Shown piece after piece: positions 36,641 through 45,243 of a stretch of DNA of 64,000 bases. Every line of letters begins with the position of its first letter. The stretch's first letter is position 1. The DNA comes from Sulfurimonas xiamenensis. GTDB taxonomy: Bacteria > Campylobacterota > Campylobacteria > Campylobacterales > Sulfurimonadaceae. The notes under the pieces are model-generated. The model searched no databases. It saw only the letters and a list, made by a program, of their open reading frames with translations, and was not told where the DNA came from. The position numbers and the translations under genes are program-made. The stretch lies in the NCBI RefSeq assembly GCF_009258045.1, contig NZ_CP041166.1:1178001-1242000 (forward strand). The letters are read 5' to 3'.

Positions 36641-37468
36641 TTGAAAAATTTATATTTAATTGCTTATTTAGACTTAAAAGAGTCTATCAGAGCCAAATGG
36701 TTTTTAGTTTATTCGCTTGTATTTGGGGGGCTTATAGCTCTTTTTTTTATTGCAGGCGTAACAGAATCACAAGTTATGGGTTTTAGTGGATTAAGCAGAT
36801 TATTACTAATGTATATACAAATTACTATAGTAATTTTACCTATATTTATACTTATTACAACTGTTCGTTCAATTTCCGGCGATAGAGACAACCACATATT
36901 AGAGTACATGCTTTCATTCCCTATCTCACTTAAACAATACTACTGGGGAAAAATTATAGGTAGATTTATTACTGTATACCTTCCGGTTATTTTTGCAATG
37001 ATACTTGCTGTACTTTATGGTCTTTTTAAAGGAGCAGATATTCCTTGGAATATTTTCTTTTTATACACAGGATTGCTTTTTGCACTATCAAGTACTTTTC
37101 TGGGAATTGCTTTTTTCATATCTTCTTTTGTAAAATCTTCTGAAGTTGCACTTGGAATTGCATTTTTTATATGGATATTTTTACTTGCTTTTATAGATAT
37201 AGGTTTAATCTCATTAATGATGCAGCAAAGAATCAATGAAGAGGTAATAATTTTTATAGCTATGATAAACCCTATGGAACTCTTTAGAGTAGCTGCCATT
37301 TCATTGTTTGATCCTGAATTGACGGTAATGGGACCTGTTGCTTTCTATATACTTGATTTAATGAGTCAAAAAACATTTGTTTTATTATCAGTTGGATATC
37401 CTATATTTATAGGTTTATTTTTTGCCTTTATAGGTTTTAAAATTTTTGAGAAAAAAGATTTAGTTTAA
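36641..37468 (+). CDS. nosY: NosY ABC transporter permease
   Basis: A 275-residue ABC-2 type permease with six predicted TM helices. RSISGDRDNHILEYMLSFPISLKQYYWGKIIGR is the cytoplasmic coupling region between TM2 and TM3, and NPMELFRVAAI is typical of NosY. It begins with TTG (AAAGGAT upstream, overlapping the nosL stop). It forms the NosDFY complex with NosF and NosD. Confidence 0.94.
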   Translation: MKNLYLIAYLDLKESIRAKWFLVYSLVFGGLIALFFIAGVTESQVMGFSGLSRLLLMYIQITIVILPIFILITTVRSISGDRDNHILEYMLSFPISLKQYYWGKIIGRFITVYLPVIFAMILAVLYGLFKGADIPWNIFFLYTGLLFALSSTFLGIAFFISSFVKSSEVALGIAFFIWIFLLAFIDIGLISLMMQQRINEEVIIFIAMINPMELFRVAAISLFDPELTVMGPVAFYILDLMSQKTFVLLSVGYPIFIGLFFAFIGFKIFEKKDLV

Positions 37469-37482
37469 TAAAAGGGGTTTTT

Positions 37483-37956
37483 ATGTATAAAAAAATATTA
37501 ATGGTTCTAGCACTAGTTTGTGTTTTAACTGCCAATGATTCATATAACATGAATTTTGACAGAGAAACAACATGTACTGTAAGAAATTTCAAGGTTTATG
37601 AAGCTCCGCAATGGGTTTGTAAAATAGAACTTAACAGTGGCAAAGAACTCTTCTTTTGCAGTCCAAAATCAATGTTGGAGTTTTACCTTGTTCCTGGAAG
37701 ATGGTATCATGTAGGGGTTAAAAGCGAAAGTGATTTTAAAAATATAGTTGTAACAGATTATGAAACGCTTAAACCTATTAATGCAAGAGGTGCATTTTAT
37801 GTATATGGAAGCAATACAATTTCACCTGCTGGTGATGATTTAATTCCCTTTGCAACTTATGACGCCGCTAAAAAATTTGCATCCGAGCATAACGGCAAAA
37901 GAATTTTGTCTTTTACTGAAATATCAGTAGGTTTAATTGATTGGTTAAACGGTTAA
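37483..37956 (+). CDS. Divergent NosL-family exported protein
   Basis: A 157-residue protein with a Sec signal (MYKKILMVLALVCVLTAN) and no lipobox. It keeps the NosL fold markers INARGAFYVYGSNTISPAGDDLIPFATYDAAKKFASEHNGKRI, but the metal motif is altered: no CxxCxM. Instead there are single Cys residues in TTCTV, QWVCKI and FFCSP. It may bind copper differently or serve as a partner of the other NosL proteins. It follows nosY after 14 bases. Confidence 0.85.
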   Translation: MYKKILMVLALVCVLTANDSYNMNFDRETTCTVRNFKVYEAPQWVCKIELNSGKELFFCSPKSMLEFYLVPGRWYHVGVKSESDFKNIVVTDYETLKPINARGAFYVYGSNTISPAGDDLIPFATYDAAKKFASEHNGKRILSFTEISVGLIDWLNG

Positions 37957-37983
37957 ACAAAAATTATATTCAAGGAAATTAAA

Positions 37984-38508
37984 ATGAAAAAGCCAGCACC
38001 AATAAATGAAGAAATTGTGTTAGATCCAAAAAGATATATAGTTAGTGAAACAGATGAGCATGGTAAACTGACATTTTGTAATGACTATTTTATAGAAATC
38101 TGCGGTTATTCAAAAGAAGAACTTTTAGGTAATCCACATAGTATTATTAGACATCCTGATATGCCAAAAATTGTTTTTAAACTTCTATGGGAAACAATCT
38201 CTCAAGGAAAAAACATCAATGCAGTTATAAAAAACTTAGCAAAAGATGGAAGATACTACTGGGTATTTACAGAATTCGAATCTAGACGCGACACTGATAC
38301 AGGCAAAATTATCGGTTATACTGCTTCAAGAAAAACAATTTCAAAACATGTAACCGAAATCATATCAGATCTTTACGCAAAACTGCTGGAGATAGAAAAA
38401 GCCGAAGGTATTGAAGCAAGCGAAGCGTATCTCAATGCTTATCTAAAAGATAAAGGTGAAGATATAACTTTTCAAAATTTTATGGAAAATATTCATAAAT
38501 TTTATTGA
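37984..38508 (+). CDS. Single-domain PAS protein (Aer-type) at the end of the nos operon
   Basis: A 174-residue soluble protein: an Aer-like PAS domain at ~15-125 (YIVSETDEHGKLTFCNDYFIEICGYSKEELLG, PHSIIRHPDMPKIVFKLLW, DGRYYWVFTEF) and an acidic helical tail. Such PAS domains often bind FAD or heme and sense redox or energy state. There is no output domain, so it must act through a partner, perhaps a chemoreceptor or one of the two Crp/Fnr proteins. It lies 27 bases after the divergent nosL. Confidence 0.85.
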   Translation: MKKPAPINEEIVLDPKRYIVSETDEHGKLTFCNDYFIEICGYSKEELLGNPHSIIRHPDMPKIVFKLLWETISQGKNINAVIKNLAKDGRYYWVFTEFESRRDTDTGKIIGYTASRKTISKHVTEIISDLYAKLLEIEKAEGIEASEAYLNAYLKDKGEDITFQNFMENIHKFY

Positions 38509-38516
38509 TTAGCCTT

Positions 38517-39149
38517 TTATTGAAAAAAGTTAATTAAAAGTTTTTTATCAATATATTTATTTTTAATATTAATAATATTATTGTCTTTAAAAAACTTTAA
38601 AATTCTAGAAAGTGTCTCTGGAGAGACACCTAGAACCTCTGCTATTTCTACATTTTTTGTTTGAAAAAAATCATCTGCGTGATTATAAATATATTTTGCA
38701 ACTCTCTCTTTTGAGTCTAAAACCAAATTTGTAGATATAATGTTTTCAAGGTTTTTAATCTTTCTAATCAGAGATGTTTGAATATTAAATGCCATATTTG
38801 GATTTGAGAAAACAATCTCTTTTAATTTTTCAAAATCTATTTTTAGAACTTCTACATCACTGTATGCTTTAGCAGTTGCAGGATAAGGAATACCCTCAAA
38901 ATTTGCAACTTCGCCAATTAATTCATTATTGTGAAAATATTTTAACACTATCTCTTTATGATTAGAAGATGTTTTGTATAGTTTTATAACACCTTTAGTA
39001 AGAAGATATAAGTATTTTGGCTTATCCCCTTCATAAAAAACAATATTATTTTTAAAAACTTTCTCTTCTGTTGTAAAAGTTTCTATTTTTTTTATTGTCT
39101 CCTCATCTATATTTTTAAAAAGAATTGTGTTTTGAATATAATTTTTCAT
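38517..39149 (-). CDS. Crp/Fnr-family regulator at the end of the NosL-ABC operon
   Basis: A 210-residue regulator with a cNMP-type barrel (FYEGDKPKYLYLLTKGVIKLYK) and winged helix with VEIAEVLGVSPETLSRILKFFKDNNII. No Cys is present in the N-terminal part, so no FNR-type [4Fe-4S] cluster. It is the last gene of the leftward seven-gene operon and converges with the rightward nos operon. It is a paralog of the regulator at 26177. An Nss/NssR-like N-oxide response is plausible but not shown. Confidence 0.9.
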   Translation of the reverse strand: MKNYIQNTILFKNIDEETIKKIETFTTEEKVFKNNIVFYEGDKPKYLYLLTKGVIKLYKTSSNHKEIVLKYFHNNELIGEVANFEGIPYPATAKAYSDVEVLKIDFEKLKEIVFSNPNMAFNIQTSLIRKIKNLENIISTNLVLDSKERVAKYIYNHADDFFQTKNVEIAEVLGVSPETLSRILKFFKDNNIINIKNKYIDKKLLINFFQ

Positions 39150-39158
39150 ATTTTTAAA

Positions 39159-39605
39159 TTAATATCCTTCAATTTTCAACACTCTTTTTACTGCTTCATC
39201 ATAACTAACAATTTCTTCACCCTCTTTAATGGACTCTTTTGATTTATATCCGCTAAAACCATAACCCATTGGTGTGATATTGTTTGTGGTATAAAATGCA
39301 TTTCTTGCATCTATCCACTCTCCTGTTTTCGCATCAGTAATCCAGATTTTAACACTGTCTTTATAATCTATATTTTCTTCTTCAAACCAAAGAATCATAC
39401 ATCCGATATCGTCAAATTTAAATACTCTTCCAGTATTTGGATCTTTAAGCTGCAATGTGTTTTTTCTATCACTTAAAACCATAACACATCTAGTGCACAT
39501 ATCTCTGTCCCAATGAATTTTTGCAGGACCCTTTTCAATTTTTTTTTCACAACCTAATAAAAAAAGCACCATTAACGAAAGTAAAAACAACTTAAATTTA
39601 AACAT
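39159..39605 (-). CDS. NosL-family copper lipoprotein (second complete NosL)
   Basis: A 148-residue lipoprotein (lipobox FLLGC). The metal site reads CTRCVM, followed by FKFDDIGCMILW, DARNAFYTTNNITPMGYGFSGY, all NosL-family hallmarks. It lies 9 bases before the Crp/Fnr gene and 11 bases after the Cys-rich membrane protein, inside the NosL-ABC operon. Confidence 0.92.
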   Translation of the reverse strand: MFKFKLFLLSLMVLFLLGCEKKIEKGPAKIHWDRDMCTRCVMVLSDRKNTLQLKDPNTGRVFKFDDIGCMILWFEEENIDYKDSVKIWITDAKTGEWIDARNAFYTTNNITPMGYGFSGYKSKESIKEGEEIVSYDEAVKRVLKIEGY

Positions 39606-39616
39606 ATATAATATCC

Positions 39617-40564
39617 TTATAAAAATACACCATTTTTGATATAGTATACTAACACATATAGCGACAATAATATAACATATAAAGAATTAAACAAAAGTGA
39701 CAAATTATAGTTTTTATTTGACTCTTTTACAAAACTCACAATAAACCCATAAAATGTACCCATAAAGAGTAAAAAATAGATAAAATACCCTACATAATAA
39801 TACTCACTTTGCAGAAAACAAAATGGGCAATGATGAGATGGCAGCTCATAGATATATGTACCAAAAAAGAGTATAAGAGATATAAGTGCCACAGGTATAA
39901 AAATAATGTTTAATATGCTAAAGAGATATTTATTTTTTAAAAAATAAAAAAGAGTTATCAATATAAAATTGCTATAAAATATAGTTAATAAAAGCGATGT
40001 ATCTAAAGTAAAAAGTGTTGAGATTGCAGAAGTTGAAGAACTAGAATAGATACTCCCGCAGCAACTTACCATTTTATCAATATCTATACTTGAAAACATT
40101 ATAGTTTCCATAACTACTTCAACCATGAAAAAGAAAAAAAGTGCAATAAAGAGTCCGAATTTCAACTTTGTATATGGTTGATTTTTATTTACCATATCTT
40201 CTGAATGAAGTTTAAGCCAATGCGCAAAAAGATATAGATTTATAATCTTTAAAATAAATAGATATGTTCCTACATCTGTGGCATCAACTACACCAGCAGC
40301 GCACATAGCACCTGTTAAAACATTAGATATTTTATCTAACGCAAAAACAAAAAAGAAAAACAAAGGTACTTTTATGCTAAATATATATTTTATAATTGTT
40401 GAAGCCAAGAAACTTTGTTTCTCTAACTTATACTGCATTTGAGATGTTGAATGAATATCCCAGTACAAAAATATTCTTACACTTAAAAAAAATGCCACTG
40501 TTGCAAAAAGTGTAAATATAGCATTTAAAATAAGAATTGTTAAAATTTCAGGAGTAAGCAACAT
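39617..40564 (-). CDS. Polytopic membrane protein with conserved-looking Cys/His motifs
   Basis: A 315-residue protein with about eight TM helices. Membrane-associated Cys motifs stand out: GAMCAAGV, SCCGS and HHCPFCFLQ. I do not recognise a characterised family. The Cys and His spacing suggests metal (copper) binding or thiol redox chemistry at the membrane surface. The ATG overlaps the ABC ATPase stop as TAATG, and a NosL lipoprotein follows after 11 bases, so it is surely part of the same system. Confidence 0.75.
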   Translation of the reverse strand: MLLTPEILTILILNAIFTLFATVAFFLSVRIFLYWDIHSTSQMQYKLEKQSFLASTIIKYIFSIKVPLFFFFVFALDKISNVLTGAMCAAGVVDATDVGTYLFILKIINLYLFAHWLKLHSEDMVNKNQPYTKLKFGLFIALFFFFMVEVVMETIMFSSIDIDKMVSCCGSIYSSSSTSAISTLFTLDTSLLLTIFYSNFILITLFYFLKNKYLFSILNIIFIPVALISLILFFGTYIYELPSHHCPFCFLQSEYYYVGYFIYFLLFMGTFYGFIVSFVKESNKNYNLSLLFNSLYVILLSLYVLVYYIKNGVFL

Positions 40565-41232
40565 TAAACAATAGCTCCTTGATATATCTCTATCTCTCTG
40601 TCAACAATCTCAAGTCCGAAAAAAAGCGGATCATGTGTTGCTATAACTATAGTTTTACCTTGAGCTTTTAACTCTTTTACTATATCTATAAAATGCAAAG
40701 AGAGCTTCTCGTCTAAATTTGCGGTCGGCTCATCTGCTATGATAATTTTAGGATTATTTATATTTGCTCTGGCTATTGCAACTCTCTGTTGTTCTCCGCC
40801 TGAGAGGTTTTTAACAAGTTGATTTTTTTTATGCTCTATATGAAACATTTTTAAAACTCTTGAGAGCTTCTCTTCAATCTCTTTTTCATCCAAATTCATG
40901 GGAACAAGAGGTAAAATTATATTATCTTTAACACTAAGAGAAGAGATAAGGTTATATTTTTGAAAAACAAATCCAATGCTATGGCGTCTAAAATCAGAAG
41001 CAAAATTATCCGGAAGCTTGGAAATTCTATCTCCATCTACTATGATTTCTCCGCTTGTTGGTTTGCTAAGTGCAGCTATAAGTGAGAGAATAGTACTTTT
41101 TCCACTTCCGCTTGATCCTTTTAAAACAACTAGTTCTCCCTCTTTTATATGCAGGTTTATACCTTTCAGTGCAGTTACAATATTTTGGTTGTTTACCTCA
41201 TACTCTTTTATTATCTCTTTTAACTCAATCAT
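40564..41232 (-). CDS. MacB/LolD-type ABC transporter ATPase of the NosL operon
   Basis: A 222-residue ATPase with Walker A GSSGSGKST, signature LSGGEQQRVAIARA and Walker B IIIADEPT. This subfamily works with FtsX-fold permeases that extract or push substrates in the periplasm rather than carry them through a channel. Its ATG overlaps the permease stop (TAATG). Confidence 0.93.
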   Translation of the reverse strand: MIELKEIIKEYEVNNQNIVTALKGINLHIKEGELVVLKGSSGSGKSTILSLIAALSKPTSGEIIVDGDRISKLPDNFASDFRRHSIGFVFQKYNLISSLSVKDNIILPLVPMNLDEKEIEEKLSRVLKMFHIEHKKNQLVKNLSGGEQQRVAIARANINNPKIIIADEPTANLDEKLSLHFIDIVKELKAQGKTIVIATHDPLFFGLEIVDREIEIYQGAIV

Positions 41233-42410
41233 TATCTTATAACCTCATCTGCTTCAAGAGTTGCACTTCTCCAAGAAGGTATTATAGTTGCCGCTATATA
41301 AATTGGAACACTTAGAAAAAATATAAGCACAAGTGTTTGAAAATCAAATGCAAAAGGAAGATTAAAAGATGTTTTCAACTGCGAATACCCTGTAAAGATA
41401 TTTTGCAAAAGAGGTGCTTTAAGTATATATACAAATCCTAAAGCCAAAATTATTCCTAGTGCATAAGAGAAAAATGAGACGATAAATCCCTCATAAAACT
41501 TCTCTTTTAAAACATCATCTACTCTCCACCCTATTGCTTTAAGTATTCCTATCTCTCTCTTTTGTTCACTGCTTAAACCGCTTGATTTATCATATACAAT
41601 AATAAAAAATGTAAAAAGTGAAATAACAAAAAGAGCTAAAAAAACTCCGCTTTTATAATCAAAAATATTTTGATAACTTATCTTCAAATCATCTTTTGTA
41701 ATTACTCTGGTATCAGGATACATAAGTTTTATCTTTGAAGCTATTGTAGCTATTTCATTAACATTTGCAACTTTTAAAACTATATCTGTAGCTTTTCGTT
41801 CTTCTATATCAAATATCTCTCTTACGCTCTCTTTACTCATAACTATTACATCATTCGATTCTAACTCTGTATCACCCTTAAACACACCGGCAATATCTAC
41901 CTTTTTAAGTGTTCCATCAGGTTTTATAAAATTAAAATACTCTTTGTAATAGTTTTCATTCATAGTTTTTTTAACGCCCTCTCCGACTATCATGGATGTT
42001 TCATTATCAAAATCTAAATGCTCAGCTACCTGCTTTAAACTATCTTTATACTGTTTTTCAAATTCATCAATACCGACAATGCTAAAATTTACACCGGCAT
42101 TTTCAAAATAGTAATATCCCCAAACTCTGGCAACAGCACTTTGAACTCCCGTAATTTGTAAAACTTCATCAGCCACGCTGGTATCTATATCGTAATGTCG
42201 TCCGGCTTTGATTTTTTGGATAGTAATTTCAGGAAGAGAATCTACCGTAGATTGAAGTTCATATTTTATGGAATTTGTTATAAAAAAAAGTGAACTTAGT
42301 AAAAAAACAAGAGCGCTTAAGACAAGTGCGATAAAAAAAGTTTTATACTTTTGGCGAAGCAGTGAATTTACAGCATACTCAATTATATAAAAATTTATTT
42401 TACTTTTCAT
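41232..42410 (-). CDS. FtsX/MacB-type ABC permease of the NosL operon
   Basis: From ATG 42410 the protein has 392 residues; an upstream in-frame start at 42500 is rejected because it would overlap the previous gene by 100 bases. TM1 (~20-45) is followed by a large periplasmic domain (~50-260) and three C-terminal TM helices with SSEQKREIGILKAIGW, the coupling motif of FtsX-domain permeases. It overlaps the previous gene by 11 bases. Confidence 0.92.
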   Translation of the reverse strand: MKSKINFYIIEYAVNSLLRQKYKTFFIALVLSALVFLLSSLFFITNSIKYELQSTVDSLPEITIQKIKAGRHYDIDTSVADEVLQITGVQSAVARVWGYYYFENAGVNFSIVGIDEFEKQYKDSLKQVAEHLDFDNETSMIVGEGVKKTMNENYYKEYFNFIKPDGTLKKVDIAGVFKGDTELESNDVIVMSKESVREIFDIEERKATDIVLKVANVNEIATIASKIKLMYPDTRVITKDDLKISYQNIFDYKSGVFLALFVISLFTFFIIVYDKSSGLSSEQKREIGILKAIGWRVDDVLKEKFYEGFIVSFFSYALGIILALGFVYILKAPLLQNIFTGYSQLKTSFNLPFAFDFQTLVLIFFLSVPIYIAATIIPSWRSATLEADEVIR

Positions 42411-42699
42411 CTCTACTCTTATCATTGCTTGAAAAAACAAAGGTGGAGGCAAAATACTCTCGTAATGCCCCATCATCTCTGTAAATTGAAAAAAAATCAC
42501 TTAAACTTCTGTGTCTGACATAAGATGCTTCTGTAGAAATTGCAAGATCAGGAAGTTTTAACAATTCAACAAACTCTCTTTTCGTATCTAAAGCGTTTTT
42601 GTCTATACCTTTTGTAGTATAGAGATAACCTACTTCAATAAAAAAGAGAGCTATTACTATAAAAAAAGAATAAAATAAAAATTCACTTTTTTTATTCAT
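42400..42699 (-). CDS. Small single-TM protein of the NosL operon
   Basis: A 99-residue protein: an N-terminal TM anchor (FLFYSFFIVIALFFIEVGYLY) and a ~70-residue periplasmic domain with VRHRSLSDFFSIYRDDG. No known family. It overlaps the genes on both sides (8 and 11 bases), so it is translationally coupled and probably an assembly partner of the transporter. Confidence 0.75.
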   Translation of the reverse strand: MNKKSEFLFYSFFIVIALFFIEVGYLYTTKGIDKNALDTKREFVELLKLPDLAISTEASYVRHRSLSDFFSIYRDDGALREYFASTFVFSSNDKSRDEK

Positions 42700-43783
42700 C
42701 TAACTTATATACTTCTTCTGAAGTTATCTCTTCAAATTTAAGTATTTTAGTACCTTTGTGATCCATACTGAAAGTTTTTGCTTCACTTTCATTTTTAAAA
42801 GGTATGAGTTCATGTCCCATCGGTCCATATACATCACTTCCAATTACATAATAAGCTTTTGAAGCGTCTATTGCTTTTTGAGAATAGTAATCACTCACTA
42901 ACATTTTTGAAATGTTCTCTTTATGATCAAAATAGTATTTCATCATATCTTTTACACCATCAAATGAGTAATGTTTTTCGCCATAAAATATTTGTGCAGC
43001 CCATTTTGGATATTTGTAGACAAACATACCGCAAATTGGACACTTCTCATCTTTGCTTACTTTTATATACTCATTACTGTTTTTTACATCACCAAATCTT
43101 TTAACTTCCCAAAGATAGAGTGAAAGTGCTTGAAGTTCAGGTTCTTTTAACTCTCCACAAAAATTTTGCTCTTTGATTGCAGCTTTTAGCTCATTAATCT
43201 CTAAATAAGCATTTATATCTATATCTTGTTTACACTTTTTCTCAAATATTTTTTTACCCATTGGGTACATTTTTTTCTCTTTTTTATTTTGAACCATTGC
43301 AATATCAGAGCTGAGTGAGTCTTGAGCCATTTTTAGAGCAGTTTTAAAATCAACAATCTTTCCACCATGCTCATCACTAAAATCCTCTGCAGCTTTTTTG
43401 TCTGCAAAAGCCAATTTACTAACCTTTGTCATAGTTCCGGGAACATCTGAGCCGACTACATAAAATGCACTACTAGCATCAATAAGTTTTTGAGATTTTA
43501 CATCTACAACTTTTACATCATCAAGATTGATATCATACTCTTGCATATCTACAACTAGACATCTTATAGAGCAATACTGTCTATCTTTATTGTTTTGAAT
43601 TTTTGAGGCATGAGATGTTTTATAGAACATTCCAAGCTTCATTCCGCACACCGGACACCAATCTTTTTGTGCCCCTTTTTGAACTAACTCAGGCTTAACT
43701 GTTGCAGTTTTTGTAAAATCCTCTGCACCAAGATTCGACAAACTCAAAAATAGAGTTATTATAAACATTAAAGCAAATTTCAT
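42692..43783 (-). CDS. Tandem NosL protein: two NosL domains joined by a degenerate cytochrome-c-like segment
   Basis: A 363-residue exported protein (Sec signal MKFALMFIITLFLSLSNLGA). The first NosL domain (~35-150) has WCPVCGMKLGMF and YCSIRCLVVDM. The second (~245-350) has KCPICGMFVY and SFDGVKDMMKYYFD. Between them, GKKIFEKKC... and LQALSLYLWEVKR resemble the start and end of a class I cytochrome c, but no CxxCH heme motif is present. The first gene of the leftward operon, it probably holds two Cu(I) ions and hands copper to or from the ABC complex. Confidence 0.88.
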   Translation of the reverse strand: MKFALMFIITLFLSLSNLGAEDFTKTATVKPELVQKGAQKDWCPVCGMKLGMFYKTSHASKIQNNKDRQYCSIRCLVVDMQEYDINLDDVKVVDVKSQKLIDASSAFYVVGSDVPGTMTKVSKLAFADKKAAEDFSDEHGGKIVDFKTALKMAQDSLSSDIAMVQNKKEKKMYPMGKKIFEKKCKQDIDINAYLEINELKAAIKEQNFCGELKEPELQALSLYLWEVKRFGDVKNSNEYIKVSKDEKCPICGMFVYKYPKWAAQIFYGEKHYSFDGVKDMMKYYFDHKENISKMLVSDYYSQKAIDASKAYYVIGSDVYGPMGHELIPFKNESEAKTFSMDHKGTKILKFEEITSEEVYKLDE

Positions 43784-43857
43784 AGCAAACTACCTCTTTT
43801 ATTTTTATATCTTTTTTATTATCTATATATAAAGAAATACTTTTAAATAAAAGAGTC

Positions 43858-43873
43858 AAAATCACAATGATTT
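43858..43873. promoter_or_regulatory. Small inverted repeat upstream of the NosL-ABC operon
   Basis: AAATCA-CAA-TGATTT in the 146-base gap between the NosL-ABC operon and the DUF4149 gene, about 80 bases upstream of ATG 43783. It could be an operator, but it does not match the TTGAC-N4-GTCAA box at nosZ. The rest of the gap is AT-rich without other clear signals. Confidence 0.3.
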
Positions 43874-43929
43874 AAACATCTCTTTTATAAAAACATATTC
43901 GATACATTATTAGATATCTAAAAAGTGCA

Positions 43930-44409
43930 TTATTGTATCTTAAAAAAGATTAATCTTCTTATAAATAATATAAGCAGAGCTATTGCTAAAATTTTAAAGT
44001 CAAGTTCGCTTGCTATATGAATATTTTTAAAGGTATCACTTTGTGTTGCTTCTACTCCTAATCTTTGCATAGATATAATTTTTGGTGAATAAACTGCACT
44101 AAACATAAGCGCAGAAAAAACCACTGTAACAGAACTGGCAAAAATTATAAAATCTCTTTGTCCCTTTTTGTACATAATTAATTCATAAACTATAACAAAA
44201 AGTGCAGTAAAATAGACCCAGTAGCTAAAAAGGCGAAAAATTTCACCCATAATAATTCCGGCATTGTATTGATTAACTATTATCTCACTTAAAAGTTTAT
44301 CTGTATTGAAAATAACGGGTGCTACGAAAGCTCCCAGCACTATCACCGCGCCAAAAGTAGAAGCCAATATAAAAAGATAGGCAAAATCAATATAGATTTT
44401 TGTTTTCAT
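43930..44409 (-). CDS. DUF4149-type membrane protein
   Basis: A 159-residue protein with four predicted TM helices and the family pattern GAFVAPVIF near TM1, SYWVYFTALFVI and FSALMFSAVYSPKI. Function unknown. It starts 3 bases downstream of prmC in the leftward prmC-DUF4149 unit. Confidence 0.8.
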   Translation of the reverse strand: MKTKIYIDFAYLFILASTFGAVIVLGAFVAPVIFNTDKLLSEIIVNQYNAGIIMGEIFRLFSYWVYFTALFVIVYELIMYKKGQRDFIIFASSVTVVFSALMFSAVYSPKIISMQRLGVEATQSDTFKNIHIASELDFKILAIALLILFIRRLIFFKIQ

Positions 44410-44412
44410 AAA

Positions 44413-45243
44413 CTATAACCTTAGTGTAAAACCTCTATCAAAACTACTAAAATCTTTGTAAAATCTTAATTTTGTTAATGGTTTTTGATTTAAATAATTT
44501 TGTATTTTATCTTTTTGGTCATAACCCATCTCACAACTAAAAAAGTTAATCTTTCTTTTTAAGACTTCATCAAGAAGTTTTTTTATTATTTCATCGCCGA
44601 TTTCCCCGCCAAATAGAGCGTTTTGAGGTTCATAAGAAAGATTTGATTCCAGCTTAGCACTATTTGCAATATATGGAGGATTTGAGACTAAATAGTCTAT
44701 ATTTTCACTTATCGGTTCTAAAAGCGATCCGAGCCTAAGCTCTATTCTCTCTTGAAGTCCAAATTTTTTTATATTTATCTTTGCTATCTCTATAGCAGCT
44801 TCAGATATATCAACTGCTATAAATTTTGCATTTGGCAGAAATTTTGCAAGCATTATAGAGATAATTCCGCTCCCTGCTCCAACTTCAACAATAGTTATAT
44901 CTGCATTTTTACTCGATATGTTTTTTAAAACTTCATCAATTAAAAGTTCTGTTTCAGGACGAGGAATAAGTGCGCCTTGTGTTATAAAAAACTCTTCGCT
45001 GTAAAAACTCACTCTCTGCGTAATATACTCCAGCGGTTCATTTTTGGCTCTTCTCTTTGCCAGCTCTAAAAGTTTATCAACATCTTTTACATCTGAATTT
45101 TGGTTTGTTAGCAGCCAAAGCTCATCAACATCTAGATGGTACATCAAAAGAAGCTGTGCCTCTCTTGATGCTCTTTGGATACATGGAGCAAGCATTGTTG
45201 TAATTTGCTTTAAAATATCTTTAACTAGATATCCGCTTGACAT
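44413..45243 (-). CDS. prmC: Peptide chain release factor N5-glutamine methyltransferase
   Basis: A 276-residue protein that methylates the Gln of the GGQ motif in RF1/RF2. An N-terminal helical domain (~1-85) precedes the SAM-binding Rossmann domain with VEVGAGSGIISIMLAKFLP and the catalytic NPPY in YLVSNPPYIANS. Its start overlaps the M48 peptidase stop by 19 bases. Confidence 0.95.
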   Translation of the reverse strand: MSSGYLVKDILKQITTMLAPCIQRASREAQLLLMYHLDVDELWLLTNQNSDVKDVDKLLELAKRRAKNEPLEYITQRVSFYSEEFFITQGALIPRPETELLIDEVLKNISSKNADITIVEVGAGSGIISIMLAKFLPNAKFIAVDISEAAIEIAKINIKKFGLQERIELRLGSLLEPISENIDYLVSNPPYIANSAKLESNLSYEPQNALFGGEIGDEIIKKLLDEVLKRKINFFSCEMGYDQKDKIQNYLNQKPLTKLRFYKDFSSFDRGFTLRL

